From positions 434,001 to 498,000 of the forward strand of contig NZ_CP061303.1 in assembly GCF_018687695.1 (NCBI RefSeq): a stretch of 64,000 nt of DNA. The letters are read 5' to 3'. This document shows, in pieces, positions 17,968-27,401 of this stretch. The notes below the pieces were generated by a model. That model searched no databases. It had not been told where the DNA came from and saw only the letters and a list, made by a program, of their open reading frames with translations. Within the stretch, counting starts at the first letter, position 1; every line of letters begins with the position of its first letter. The position numbers were made by a program, and so were the translations under genes. The stretch comes from Polynucleobacter sp. MG-6-Vaara-E2 (GTDB lineage Bacteria > Pseudomonadota > Gammaproteobacteria > Burkholderiales > Burkholderiaceae).

Positions 17968-19200
17968 ATGACTGTTGCGCTCAGTAGACGTGCCAGTGAT
18001 GTCCGGGTTATTGGTCTCATTAGCCTGGCTCACGGCAGCTCCCATTTTTTCCATTTAGTACTTCCTCCCATGTTCCCATGGTTGAAGGATGCATTTGCTT
18101 TGTCTTATGCCGAGCTTGGTCTGCTCATGTCGATTTTCTTTGTGGTGTCTTGTGTAGTGCAGGCAGCCTCTGGTTTTTTGGTGGATCGTATCGGAGCTAG
18201 GCCAGTACTCTTTGCAGGTGTTGGTTTGCTAGCGCTTGCGGCGTTAACCTACTCCCAGAGTAATGGTTATTTCATGTTGATCGTCGGTGCAGTGATTGCT
18301 GGGTGCGGTAATGGCATTTTTCATCCAGTTGACTACACCTTAATTAATCACAAGATCTCACCAGCGAACTTGCCTTACGCATATTCAATGCATGGCGTAA
18401 CGGGTTATTTGGGTTGGGCTGCAGCACCAGCATTTATGGTCGCTATTGCCGAGCTATCGGATTGGCGCATCGCCTTCCTTTTCGCGGCAGTATTTGAGGC
18501 ATTAGTGCTACTGATTCTCTGGCTCAATAAGAGTCAGTTGATTGATAACGTTAAAGAACGTCATGAAAACACTCATGCAAATACTCAAGCTTCTCATCCT
18601 GGGATTGCACCAGAAAGTACTTTTGCATTTCTAAAACTGCCAGCCGTTTGGCTGTGTTGGATCTTCTTTTTCTTTAGCATGGCATCGACCTCAAGCCTGC
18701 AATCTTTTGCACCTAGCGCACTCTTTAGCATTTACGAAGTTCCTCTAACAATAGGCAGCTATTACATTACGCTGCTTGCATTAGGAAGTGCGGGGGGTGT
18801 TTTATTTGGAGGTTATTTAGCTGCCAAGTTGCAAGCCCCTGAGCGCATAGTCTCGACATGTTTATCGATTACCGTCGTGATGTGCCTCATGCTCTTTACA
18901 GGCCTCATTTCGGTTGACCTCATTCCGATTATTTTCTTTGCCTTAGGTTTTGGCTATGGCGTTGTTGCACCATCGCGAGATTTATTAGTGAAGCAGGCGA
19001 CTCCAAAAGGAGTAGCAGGACGAGTGTATGGAATTGTCTACTCCGGTATTGATCTCGGTGCAGCCATTGGCCCTTTTATCTTTGGACTTTTCATGGACGC
19101 TGGACTACCAAAAGCATTATTCCTTGGCATCGTGCTGTTCCAGTTGATGATTATTCCAACGGTTTTTAGAGTGTCTGCTGACACTCGCCACACCAGCTAA
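17968..19200 (+). CDS. MFS transporter, substrate unknown
   Basis: 410 residues with about twelve membrane helices in two groups of six and a hydrophilic central loop (about 190-215). The segment GFLVDRIGARPVLFAG after helix 2 is the MFS loop motif. No signature that fixes a substrate was recognised. Its TAA overlaps the TAG of the opposing pxpA gene by 3 bases with no terminator between them, so the two transcripts must run into each other. Confidence 0.82.
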   Translation: MTVALSRRASDVRVIGLISLAHGSSHFFHLVLPPMFPWLKDAFALSYAELGLLMSIFFVVSCVVQAASGFLVDRIGARPVLFAGVGLLALAALTYSQSNGYFMLIVGAVIAGCGNGIFHPVDYTLINHKISPANLPYAYSMHGVTGYLGWAAAPAFMVAIAELSDWRIAFLFAAVFEALVLLILWLNKSQLIDNVKERHENTHANTQASHPGIAPESTFAFLKLPAVWLCWIFFFFSMASTSSLQSFAPSALFSIYEVPLTIGSYYITLLALGSAGGVLFGGYLAAKLQAPERIVSTCLSITVVMCLMLFTGLISVDLIPIIFFALGFGYGVVAPSRDLLVKQATPKGVAGRVYGIVYSGIDLGAAIGPFIFGLFMDAGLPKALFLGIVLFQLMIIPTVFRVSADTRHTS

Positions 19201-19916
19201 GCTAAAGCTGCCTTAATTTTTTTAGCAAACTCGACAGCGTGAGGATTATCTCCGTGGATACATAGAGTATCTGCTTGTATCTTGATTTCACTGCTATCGA
19301 TGGCGATGACTATTCCCTCCTTAGCCATGCTCATGACTTGTTTGAGTGCCTCGGATTCATCCTCGATTACTGCGCCCACTTGAGTGCGTGGCACCAGAAA
19401 TCCTTCTTTGGTGTATTTGCGGTCAGCAAAGACCTCTTGCCATACTGGCACATTCAATTCTTTGGCCGCATCTATTAGGTAACTACCTGCTAAGCCATAC
19501 AAAATAACATTGCCACCTAAGTCCTTTACCGCTCTTGCAATACCTCTTGCAAGCTTCATATCTTTAGCTGCTTGGTTGTAGAGAGCGCCATGGGGTTTAA
19601 CGTGATGCAATCTGTTGCCTGCTGCATTGATAAATGCTTGCAGCGCTCCTGCTTGATAAAGAACGTAGTTATAAGCGTCTTGTTCAGAAATGGCCATTTC
19701 GCGTCGTCCAAAGCCAACCAAGTCAGGTAAGCCAGGATGTGCGCCAATATGTACTTTCTTTGCAGTGGCAAGCTCAACCAGTTTTTTCATGCGGGCTGGA
19801 TCGCCAGCATGCCATCCACAAGCAATATTGGTGGAGGTGATGTAGTCAAGCAATAAGGCATCGTTGCCCATGTCCCAGGCGCCGAAGCCTTCACCCATAT
19901 CGCTATTAATATCCAT
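19197..19916 (-). CDS. pxpA: 5-oxoprolinase subunit A (LamB/YcsF family)
   Basis: 239 residues. The family hallmark DINSDMGEGFGAWDMGND opens the protein; TNIACGWHAGDP near 30, KVHIGAHPGLPDLVGFGRR near 54 and HVKPHGALYNQAAKD near 104 follow. With PxpB and PxpC it hydrolyses the damage product 5-oxo-L-proline to glutamate using ATP. Its ATG overlaps the stop codon of the upstream pxpBC fusion (TAATG), implying coupled translation of the whole enzyme. Confidence 0.93.
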   Translation of the reverse strand: MDINSDMGEGFGAWDMGNDALLLDYITSTNIACGWHAGDPARMKKLVELATAKKVHIGAHPGLPDLVGFGRREMAISEQDAYNYVLYQAGALQAFINAAGNRLHHVKPHGALYNQAAKDMKLARGIARAVKDLGGNVILYGLAGSYLIDAAKELNVPVWQEVFADRKYTKEGFLVPRTQVGAVIEDESEALKQVMSMAKEGIVIAIDSSEIKIQADTLCIHGDNPHAVEFAKKIKAALA

Positions 19917-21652
19917 TACGCATTTCCATTAGGTTGAATCATTGTTTGAATTGAATTAATGGTTGATTCTTGTAACTTTAATGCTTCTGCATTGAGATGA
20001 TCTGCCTCTTCGAGGGTAATAGGTATTAACTGTATTGCATTACCCGGCTTCACTTGCGCTAATTTAGTCAGGTCAGCATGAATCACTTCAGCAAGACGTG
20101 GGTAGCCCCCTGTAGTTTGATGCTCTGCAAGCATGATGATTGGTTCTTGGGAAGGTGGGAACTGAACGGTTCCAAACGTGATGGCCTGCGAAGGGATGTT
20201 TGGTAAACCTTTATTGAGCTTAAAGTCACCCTCGAGGCGCACGCCCATGCGATTGCTTTGCTTGCTTACTTTCCAAATCTTAGACCAAAAAAATTCTCGT
20301 TCTTTCGCACTGAGAAAGGTGAGGTGCGGTCCCTCCAAACAATGCACAGGAGTAATCGCACTGATGGGCACAAAAGGGGATCGGACATGCCATTTAGGAA
20401 AGCATGGCAGCGCATCCTCTCTGAGTAAGTTTTTTAAGAAAGGGGATCGAAGTGGCGCCTTGGGATCTCTTAGTTGCAAAAGATTCCCTTTTTCTAATCG
20501 CTTAGGTCCAATGTCTGCGCTGATATGAGAGCCTGCTCTACCAAGAATGGTTGGTAGGTCCAGTCCTCCACCAATGGCGAGCAGCGTACGAAATCCTGGA
20601 TTTAGTGATGAGAACTTTAAAGTAGCCCCCTTTTTTATCCAGATAGGGCGATTGCCTGGAATGCGTTGTCCATCGACGATGCCTTCACACTCAGCCCCCA
20701 CCCATGCTACGCATGCTTTTTCATGAAAGAGTAGGCTAGGCCCGCTTGAAGTCATTTCAATCGCAGCGGTATCTAATGAGTTGCCGACTAAAGCATTAGC
20801 TAGATGCAGCGAGGATAAATCACAGGCACCACCAGGGCCGACAGCCCAATGCGATAGGCCAGAGCGAGGATCATCTTGGATGCTAGTAAATGTTCCCGAC
20901 TGCAAGAGTTCAATGCTTCCCTTGTCCTTATCAAAGGATTGAATGATCTTCGAGGGTTGAGATTGTTTATCTATTCTGTGAAATTCATCGAGAGAGATTT
21001 CCTCAATCTGCATTTGATCTCCGGCCATAAACAGGCCTGGTGGATTGTGTTCAATATCAAATAAAATATTCGGAGATCTACCAATAATGTTCCAGCCACC
21101 TGGGGTAGTGCGTGGATAAATAGCGGTTTGTAACTCAGCGATGGCAACGCTACCTTTAGGGACGGCAGGGCGAGGAGATGCCAGGCGCGGTAAGCGTAGT
21201 TTAGGATTGAGTCCACTGAAATATGCGAAGCCTGGCATAAACCCCAAAATATCGACGGTGTACAAACTACTTTTGTGCAAAGTCACTGTCTGTTCGGGGG
21301 ATAACTTGGAGGCTTTGGCGATTGCCAATAAATCAAGCGCGACATCTGGGTGATAGCAAACTTGAATGCGATGAATCTTATTCGGATACGTTTTACTTTC
21401 CCTATGCTCCTCTAATTGCTTGGCTATTTTTTCTAAATCAGCGAAAGCAGTCTGGCGGATCTCATGGGGATTATTTTGTCCATACTGCAATTGGATGACG
21501 AGAGAATCCAAGCCAGGAACAATTTCAGCTGCCCATAGGGGCTTATTTGCAAACAGTAGCTTGCTCAGCTCATGAATCTCCTTCAGCGCATCCTTTGATT
21601 TTGAGAAATCAATCAGAACACTATGGTCGCCGATTAGTGTGCAATGCATCAT
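19916..21652 (-). CDS. Fused 5-oxoprolinase subunits B and C (KipI-KipA fusion)
   Basis: 578 residues combining two proteins usually separate. Residues 1 to ~225 are PxpB/KipI-like (GDHSVLIDF; the cyclophilin-like FMPGFAYFSGLNPKLRLPRLASPRPAVPKG region near 155, GGWNIIGRSP near 190). Residues ~245-560 are PxpC/KipA-like (FTSIQDDPRSGLSHWAVGPGGACD near 255, GGGLDLPTILGRAGSH near 365, AEHQTTGGYPRLAEV near 510). Together with PxpA it forms the ATP-dependent 5-oxoprolinase. Either of two adjacent ATGs could start it. B-C fusions are known elsewhere; no frameshift or stop is seen at the junction. Confidence 0.9.
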   Translation of the reverse strand: MMHCTLIGDHSVLIDFSKSKDALKEIHELSKLLFANKPLWAAEIVPGLDSLVIQLQYGQNNPHEIRQTAFADLEKIAKQLEEHRESKTYPNKIHRIQVCYHPDVALDLLAIAKASKLSPEQTVTLHKSSLYTVDILGFMPGFAYFSGLNPKLRLPRLASPRPAVPKGSVAIAELQTAIYPRTTPGGWNIIGRSPNILFDIEHNPPGLFMAGDQMQIEEISLDEFHRIDKQSQPSKIIQSFDKDKGSIELLQSGTFTSIQDDPRSGLSHWAVGPGGACDLSSLHLANALVGNSLDTAAIEMTSSGPSLLFHEKACVAWVGAECEGIVDGQRIPGNRPIWIKKGATLKFSSLNPGFRTLLAIGGGLDLPTILGRAGSHISADIGPKRLEKGNLLQLRDPKAPLRSPFLKNLLREDALPCFPKWHVRSPFVPISAITPVHCLEGPHLTFLSAKEREFFWSKIWKVSKQSNRMGVRLEGDFKLNKGLPNIPSQAITFGTVQFPPSQEPIIMLAEHQTTGGYPRLAEVIHADLTKLAQVKPGNAIQLIPITLEEADHLNAEALKLQESTINSIQTMIQPNGNA

Positions 21653-21759
21653 GAAAATGGCTTAGGGGTTTTCTCTAATTTGCCCTGCGGGCAGAATATT
21701 TGGGTTATAAAGATGCTACTCATTCATTAATTTAAAGCCTAAAAATAAAAGGAGACAAA

Positions 21760-23022
21760 GTGAGTCAACATACAGATACCAGTCTGACCGGTTTTTATAA
21801 GGTCATGAACCCCAAAGAGAAGAAAACCTTTTGGGGTTGCTTCTTAGGTTGGGCCTTGGATGGCATGGACTTCATGATCTATCCCTTAGTCATTGGCACC
21901 ATTATTGCAGTATGGCAGGTTGATCGAGGAATGGCTGGTCTTGCGGTAACCGGCACGCTGCTGGCTTCTGCTTTTGGTGGTTGGTTTGCAGGCTACTTAG
22001 CCGATCGTATTGGCCGTGTACGTACATTGCAATTTACTATTCTGTGGTTCTCAAGCTTTAGCTTGATCTGCGCTTTTACACAAGACTTTAATCAACTGAT
22101 GATTGCTCGTGCTCTCTTGGGTTTTGGTTTTGGTGGTGAGTGGGCAGCAGGTGCGGTATTGATGGGTGAAACCATTCGCGCTGAATATCGTGGTCGTGCA
22201 GTGGGCACCGTGCAATCTGCATGGGCTGTAGGTTGGGGCGCAGCTGTGCTCTTGCAGGCCATTATGTTTAGCTTGTTGCCAGCAGATATGGCGTGGCGTG
22301 CAATGTTTGTCGTTGGCTTCTTCCCAGCATTGCTCTTGCTCTATATTCGTCGCCATGTTGATGAGCCAGAAATTGCAAAAGTGGCCCGCGAAAAAGTTGC
22401 AGCAGCAGGTGACTCACCATCTATTTTGGAAATCTTCAAGCCCGGTATTTTAAAAACCACGATCTTGGCTTCATTGCTTACCATGGGTGCGCAAGGTGGT
22501 TACTACGCAATTACTACTTGGGTGCCTACTTTCTTAAAAGCAGAACGTAAGTTAACTGTAGTGGGTTCTACTGGTTACTTGGCATTTTTGATTGTTGGTA
22601 GTTTTGTTGGGTATTTGTTTGGTGCATGGATGGCTGACCGTTTTGGACGTCGTAAGTTGTTTATGACTTTCTCACTCGGTGCAATCGTTTTAGTGCTGGC
22701 TTATACCCAATTAGAAATTACGAACGAGATGATGATGTGGCTTGGTTTCCCATTGGGATTCTTTGCCAGCGGCTACTTCTCTGGCATGGGTGCATTTTTG
22801 ACGGAGTTGTTCCCAACTCGCTTGCGTGGATCTGGCCAAGGCTTTTGCTATAACTTTGGTCGTGGTATTGGCGCATTGTTTCCAGCATTAGTTGGATACT
22901 TCTCTGCTCAATATGGCTTGGCAATGGCAATTGCGATCTTTGCTGTGATTGCTTATGGAGTCTTCTTTGTTGCTGCAGTGATCCTCCCAGAAACTCGAGG
23001 ACGAGAATTACAAGCAAACTGA
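21760..23022 (+). CDS. MFS transporter, sugar/organic-acid:H+ symporter type
   Basis: 420 residues, about twelve helices. The N-terminal FWGCFLGWALDGMDFMIYPL carries the helix-1 Asp typical of aromatic-acid and sialate/lactate proton symporters; GYLADRIGRVRTLQF and LLGFGFGGEWAAGAVLMGE match the conserved MFS loop and helix-5 motifs. GTG start with a strong AAGGAGA SD. It lies 10 nt ahead of a PDC-hydrolase-like amidohydrolase, so it probably imports that enzyme's substrate or a precursor (inference); an aromatic acid is possible but not proven. Confidence 0.83.
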   Translation: MSQHTDTSLTGFYKVMNPKEKKTFWGCFLGWALDGMDFMIYPLVIGTIIAVWQVDRGMAGLAVTGTLLASAFGGWFAGYLADRIGRVRTLQFTILWFSSFSLICAFTQDFNQLMIARALLGFGFGGEWAAGAVLMGETIRAEYRGRAVGTVQSAWAVGWGAAVLLQAIMFSLLPADMAWRAMFVVGFFPALLLLYIRRHVDEPEIAKVAREKVAAAGDSPSILEIFKPGILKTTILASLLTMGAQGGYYAITTWVPTFLKAERKLTVVGSTGYLAFLIVGSFVGYLFGAWMADRFGRRKLFMTFSLGAIVLVLAYTQLEITNEMMMWLGFPLGFFASGYFSGMGAFLTELFPTRLRGSGQGFCYNFGRGIGALFPALVGYFSAQYGLAMAIAIFAVIAYGVFFVAAVILPETRGRELQAN

Positions 23023-23032
23023 TTGGTATTGC

Positions 23033-23899
23033 GTGTCAGAAGTAGAAATTCCGTTTTGCCCAGGACCGCCTGAACATCAGAGCGGTCCTTTTCCTTTTAA
23101 AGTTCCTCTAGGTGCGGTCGATACCCATGCGCATGTGATTAGTGCCGCAAGCTTTGTACCTAATCGCTCCTATACCTCCCCAGAAGCAACGGAGAATCAT
23201 TACATTCGCATGCTTGATGAAGTCGGCATGACCTATGGCGTGTTGATACAAGTGAGCGTTAACGGTCAAGACAATGAGCCAATGCTGAAAGTGCTTGAGC
23301 GGCACCCACAAAGATTGCGTGGGGTAGCAGTGCCATTGCTGAGCCAGTCAGATGCTTACTATCAAAGAATGAAAGATGCCGGTGTAGTGGGTATTCGCAT
23401 GAACCTCATGTTCTCAGGGGGCGGTTTAGACATCTCTAAGTTAGAGGAGTGTGATGCCTTGGCGAAAGATTGGGGCTGGCATATCCAATTTTTGCTCGAT
23501 GCAAATGATTTGCCAACTTTGATGCCGCGAATGCAAAAGTTGCAATCCACATTAGTCATCGATCACATGGGATATCTGCGCACATCTGTTAGCTTGCAGT
23601 CACCTGGCTTTCAAGCCTTGCGTGAGCTCGTGCAAGAAAGGGCGTGGGTAAAAGTATCTGGAGCTTATCGATTAACGGATGAACCTCCGCCTTATGAAGA
23701 TGTAGTTCCTTATGCCAAGGCCTTAATTGCAGCCGCTCCAGATCGATGCATCTGGGGCTCTGATTGGCCACACGTCGCCAATTGGGGAATCATGCCTAGG
23801 GTTGCGCAGATGCTGGAAAGCTTGGCTTTGTATGCGCCAGACGAGGTGGCCCGCAATCAAATCCTTTGTGCCAATCCACAGCGCCTATATTTTTCATAA
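23033..23899 (+). CDS. Amidohydrolase-2 family protein, 2-pyrone-4,6-dicarboxylate hydrolase-like
   Basis: 288 residues, TIM-barrel metal hydrolase of the LigI-like group. The metal motif VDTHAHVI is near residue 28, VIDHMGYL near 175 and the late Asp in CIWGSDWPHVANWG near 240. LigI-type enzymes open lactone rings in aromatic degradation, and many paralogs act on other lactones, so the exact substrate is unassigned. GTG start at 23033, 10 nt after the MFS gene; the pair looks like a small uptake-and-hydrolysis operon. Confidence 0.82.
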   Translation: MSEVEIPFCPGPPEHQSGPFPFKVPLGAVDTHAHVISAASFVPNRSYTSPEATENHYIRMLDEVGMTYGVLIQVSVNGQDNEPMLKVLERHPQRLRGVAVPLLSQSDAYYQRMKDAGVVGIRMNLMFSGGGLDISKLEECDALAKDWGWHIQFLLDANDLPTLMPRMQKLQSTLVIDHMGYLRTSVSLQSPGFQALRELVQERAWVKVSGAYRLTDEPPPYEDVVPYAKALIAAAPDRCIWGSDWPHVANWGIMPRVAQMLESLALYAPDEVARNQILCANPQRLYFS

Positions 23900-24158
23900 T
23901 ATGAAACGACATTACACTGCGTAAAATGTAGCGCAGCATGTAGTGCTTGGATTGATTGCATGAAATGAATACACATTTCATATTGCAAAATAATACCCCT
24001 AAGTAACTGAATTTAATCAGTTAAATAATTTCAAAAAGGATGGGTATTTCACTTGCTCAGATTTTTTAACTCTCTAAACTCTTATATAAGACATAAGACT
24101 TAAATTCGTCTTAAAGGTCCTCAAATTTGAAGTACTTGTTTAACTTAGGGAGAGAAAC
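23900..24158 (+). promoter_or_regulatory. Long aceA upstream region with several inverted repeats
   Basis: 259 nt without a gene. It holds a perfect 8-bp inverted repeat ATGAAATG/CATTTCAT with a 6-nt spacer (23960-23981), AACTGA/TCAGTT (24007-24024), and TAAGAC/GTCTTA with an 8-nt spacer (24094-24113), then an AGGGAGAG SD before aceA. The repeats look like regulator operators; no regulator can be named. Confidence 0.5.
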
Positions 24159-25457
24159 ATGGCAGATCGCAAAGCAGAAATCGCAGCACTACAAAAAGAC
24201 TGGGATACCAATCCACGTTGGAAAGGTATTACTCGTGGCTACACAGCTGAGGATGTAGTACGTCTTCGTGGCTCATTGAAGATTGAGCACACATTGGCTA
24301 AGCATGGTGCAGAGCGTCTTTGGGAGTTGGTTAATAACGAAGCCTACGTTAACTGTTTAGGTGCTTTGACTGGTGGTCAAGCAATGCAACAAGTTAAAGC
24401 TGGTATCCAAGCAATTTACTTATCCGGCTGGCAAGTTGCTGCTGATGGCAACTCTTATGCAGCAATGTATCCAGATCAATCTTTGTATCCAGTAGATTCA
24501 GTACCTAAGATGGTTGAGCGTATTAACAACTCATTCCAGCGTGCTGATGAAATTCAAACTGCCAAAGGAATTAACAAGGGCGATCCTGGTTATATCGAGT
24601 ACTTTGCTCCAATCGTTGCGGATGCTGAAGCAGGTTTCGGTGGTGTATTGAATGCATTTGAATTGAGTAAAGCATTGATCAAGCAGGGTGCTGCTGGCGT
24701 TCACTTCGAAGACCAATTATCTTCCGTGAAGAAGTGCGGTCACTTGGGTGGCAAAGTGTTATTGCCAACCACTGAGTCTGTGCAGAAATTGATCTCTGCC
24801 CGTTTGGCTGCTGACGTAATGGGCGTTCCAACGATCATCTTGGCTCGTACTGACGCTGAAGCTGCTGACTTGTTAACTTCTGACTACGATGAGAACGACA
24901 AGCCATTCTTGACTGGCGAACGCACTCCAGAAGGCTTCTACAAAACACGCAAAGGCTTGGATCAAGCGATCTCACGTGGTTTGGCATATGCTGCATACGC
25001 TGATATGGTTTGGTGTGAGACAGGCACTCCTGATCTTGAGTTTGCTCGTCAATTTGCTGAAGCCATTCGTGCGAAGTTCCCAGGCAAGATGTTGGCTTAC
25101 AACTGCTCACCTTCTTTCAACTGGAAGAAAAACTTGGATGACGCAACAATTGCGAAGTTCCAACGTGAGTTGGGCGCGATGGGTTACAAATATCAATTTA
25201 TTACTCTCGCTGGTATCCACTCTATGTGGTACAACATGTACGACTTGGCACAAGACTACTCTAAGCGTGGCATGACTGCTTACGTTGAGAAAGTACAAGA
25301 GCCAGAATTTGCTGCGCGTGATCGTGGTTACACCTTCGTTTCACATCAGCAAGAAGTTGGTACAGGCTACTTTGATGATGTAACAACCGTAATCCAAGGT
25401 GGTAAGTCTTCTGTTACTGCATTGACCGGTTCTACTGAAGAAGAGCAGTTCCACTAA
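24159..25457 (+). CDS. aceA: Isocitrate lyase
   Basis: 432 residues, the length of bacterial ICL. The catalytic loop KKCGHLGGK is near 190; GGQAMQQVKAGIQAIYLSGW near 75 and TDAEAADLLTSDYDENDKPF near 230 are family segments. It splits isocitrate to glyoxylate and succinate for growth on acetate or fatty-acid-derived carbon. Malate synthase is not in the window. Strong SD, a long upstream region with repeats and a strong terminator downstream indicate a single-gene, individually regulated unit. Confidence 0.97.
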   Translation: MADRKAEIAALQKDWDTNPRWKGITRGYTAEDVVRLRGSLKIEHTLAKHGAERLWELVNNEAYVNCLGALTGGQAMQQVKAGIQAIYLSGWQVAADGNSYAAMYPDQSLYPVDSVPKMVERINNSFQRADEIQTAKGINKGDPGYIEYFAPIVADAEAGFGGVLNAFELSKALIKQGAAGVHFEDQLSSVKKCGHLGGKVLLPTTESVQKLISARLAADVMGVPTIILARTDAEAADLLTSDYDENDKPFLTGERTPEGFYKTRKGLDQAISRGLAYAAYADMVWCETGTPDLEFARQFAEAIRAKFPGKMLAYNCSPSFNWKKNLDDATIAKFQRELGAMGYKYQFITLAGIHSMWYNMYDLAQDYSKRGMTAYVEKVQEPEFAARDRGYTFVSHQQEVGTGYFDDVTTVIQGGKSSVTALTGSTEEEQFH

Positions 25458-25502
25458 GAATCCCTAAGTAGTCTTGTAGTAGCAGTAGCACCATTACTGC
25501 CG

Positions 25503-25546
25503 CGGCATCTAAATTACCCCACAAGGGTGACTTAGATGCCGTTTTC
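25503..25546 (+). terminator. Intrinsic terminator after aceA
   Basis: Perfect 10-bp stem CGGCATCTAA / TTAGATGCCG with a 19-nt loop that itself holds a small ACCC/GGGT stem, then TTTTCGT. A second hairpin GCAGTA/TACTGC lies just before it. Confidence 0.85.
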
Positions 25547-25561
25547 GTATACATTCTTCAC

Positions 25562-26002
25562 ATGACAAATTGCGTACTCTGCAAAGAAGATCTCAAGGCC
25601 GAAGAGGGTGAACTCATTTGGCGCGGGGATTACTGTCGCGTCATCTTGGTAAATGATCCCGATCTTCCTGGATTTTGCCGTGTCATCTGGAACCTGCATG
25701 TTTCAGAGATGTCTGATCTGACTTATGGCGAGCGAGATCACATCCTATCTCTCGTATTTGCGGTTGAAGAAGCCATTCGTCAGGTGATGGATCCGGATAA
25801 GATCAATTTGGCTGCACTTGGCAATATGGTTCCCCATATTCATTGGCACGTCATCCCACGATTTAAAGATGATGCTTTCTTTCCAGGGTCGGCATGGTCT
25901 GCAAGAACCCAAGAGACCTCTAAATCCGTTTTAGAGGCAAGAGGAACTCTTGCTAAAGAGCTCCCTACAGCAATTCGGGCTGCCATTTCTCAAATGCATT
26001 AA
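25562..26002 (+). CDS. HIT family protein
   Basis: 146 residues. The histidine triad is PHIHWHVIPRF (His at about 92, 94 and 96). A Cys pair CVLC near the N-terminus may bind metal, as in some HIT proteins. HIT proteins hydrolyse or transfer nucleotidyl groups; the physiological substrate is not evident. It stands between the aceA terminator and the CoA-transferase genes. Confidence 0.88.
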   Translation: MTNCVLCKEDLKAEEGELIWRGDYCRVILVNDPDLPGFCRVIWNLHVSEMSDLTYGERDHILSLVFAVEEAIRQVMDPDKINLAALGNMVPHIHWHVIPRFKDDAFFPGSAWSARTQETSKSVLEARGTLAKELPTAIRAAISQMH

Positions 26003-26068
26003 ATTAGTAGAAATTCAGCAAAAAGCTGAAAAGCAGTGCTAATAATAAAAAATAGATGGAGACAGGTA

Positions 26069-26740
26069 GTGATAGATAAGATCATTCCTAGCGTGGCGAG
26101 TGCCGTGCAGGACATTGGTGATAGCTCAACCATTTTGGTTTCTGGTTTTGGTGGTGCAGGCCTACCCATTTACTTATTAGACGCACTTGCTGAGCAGGGC
26201 GCAAAGAACCTCACCATCATTAGTAATAATGCTGGCAATTCAGGCATTGGTATTGCTAAATTGATTGGAAATGGCCAAGTTAAAAAAGTAGTGTGTTCGT
26301 TTCCGCGTCAACCAGAGTCTGGCGCATTTGATGACCTGTATCGTGCTGGCAAGATTGAATTAGAGTTGGTGCCACAAGGCACCCTTGCAGAACGTATTCG
26401 TGCGGGTGGGGCAGGTATTGGCGGCTTCTATACACCTACTGGTTATGGAACTGAATTAGCTATCGGCAAAGACACACGCGTGATTGATGGCGTCAATCAT
26501 ATTTTTGAAACTGCAATAAAAACAGATTACGCTTTGATTAAGGCAAACAAAGGTGATCGCTGGGGTAATCTTACCTATCACCGTACTGGCCGCAACTTTG
26601 GTCCGGTTATGGCTACTGCAGCCCGTTGTACGATTGCTCAAGTCAATCAAGTTGTAGAGCTGGGAGCCTTGGATCCAGAAACGATTGTGACGCCTGGCAT
26701 TTTCGTAAAACGCGTGGTGCTTGTTGGAGGTAAATCATGA
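26069..26740 (+). CDS. 3-oxoacid CoA-transferase subunit A
   Basis: 223 residues from the GTG at 26069, chosen because GGAGACAGG lies a few bases upstream; an in-frame GTG at 26036 would add eleven non-conserved residues. The family CoA motif ILVSGFGGAGLP is near residue 22 and GGAGIGGFYTPTGYGTELA near 115. Subunit A of class I CoA transferases (PcaI, ScoA, AtoD) works with subunit B, whose ATG overlaps this stop. It moves CoA from succinyl- or acetyl-CoA to a keto acid; which one cannot be told from sequence. Confidence 0.9.
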   Translation: MIDKIIPSVASAVQDIGDSSTILVSGFGGAGLPIYLLDALAEQGAKNLTIISNNAGNSGIGIAKLIGNGQVKKVVCSFPRQPESGAFDDLYRAGKIELELVPQGTLAERIRAGGAGIGGFYTPTGYGTELAIGKDTRVIDGVNHIFETAIKTDYALIKANKGDRWGNLTYHRTGRNFGPVMATAARCTIAQVNQVVELGALDPETIVTPGIFVKRVVLVGGKS

Positions 26741-27399
26741 TTGATCTCTCTAAAGTCCAAAAGCGCACTACTGCTGATATCGCCAAGCGCATTGTGCAAG
26801 ATATTCCGGATGGCGCTCATGTGAACTTGGGTATTGGTCAGCCTATGACGATCTGCAATTATTTACCTGCAGATAAAGAGATCTTGATGCATTCCGAAAA
26901 TGGTTTACTGGGTATGGGTCCATTAGCCAAAGAGCATGAGATCGATGAAGAATTGGTCAATGCAGGAAAGCAACCCGTAACCATGTTGCCAGGTGCTTCA
27001 CTCTGTCACCATGCTGATTCTTTCGTGATGATTCGAGGTGGGCATATTGATATTTGTGTCTTGGGAGCCTTCCAGGTTTCCGTTAAAGGCGATATTGCTA
27101 ACTGGCGCACAGGTGATCCTAAAGCCATTCCTGCAGTTGGTGGCGCCATGGATCTTGCCTTGGGTGCTAAGAAGCTCTTCGTGATGATGGAGCATCTTAC
27201 TAAGTCCGGAGAATCGAAGTTTGTCATGGAATGCACTTATCCACTCACTGCTCTAGAAGCGGTTGATTGTATTTATACAGACTTAGCAACGATTGCCGTT
27301 ACGCCTGAGGGTTTGGTCGCGATTGATTGGGTAGATGGTCTGAGTTTTGAAGAGTTACAAGAACTTAGTGGTGTGCCGATGCGCAAATTAGGTAAATAA
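26737..27399 (+). CDS. 3-oxoacid CoA-transferase subunit B
   Basis: 220 residues. The catalytic glutamate is in MHSENGLLGMGP near residue 52; INLGIGQPM-like segment VNLGIGQPMT near 30 and GAMDLALGAKKLFVMMEHLTKSG near 135 are typical. It overlaps subunit A by 4 nt and is followed after 2 nt by a Bug receptor gene, so CoA activation and substrate capture are encoded together. Confidence 0.92.
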   Translation: MIDLSKVQKRTTADIAKRIVQDIPDGAHVNLGIGQPMTICNYLPADKEILMHSENGLLGMGPLAKEHEIDEELVNAGKQPVTMLPGASLCHHADSFVMIRGGHIDICVLGAFQVSVKGDIANWRTGDPKAIPAVGGAMDLALGAKKLFVMMEHLTKSGESKFVMECTYPLTALEAVDCIYTDLATIAVTPEGLVAIDWVDGLSFEELQELSGVPMRKLGK

Positions 27400-27401
27400 A
27401 A

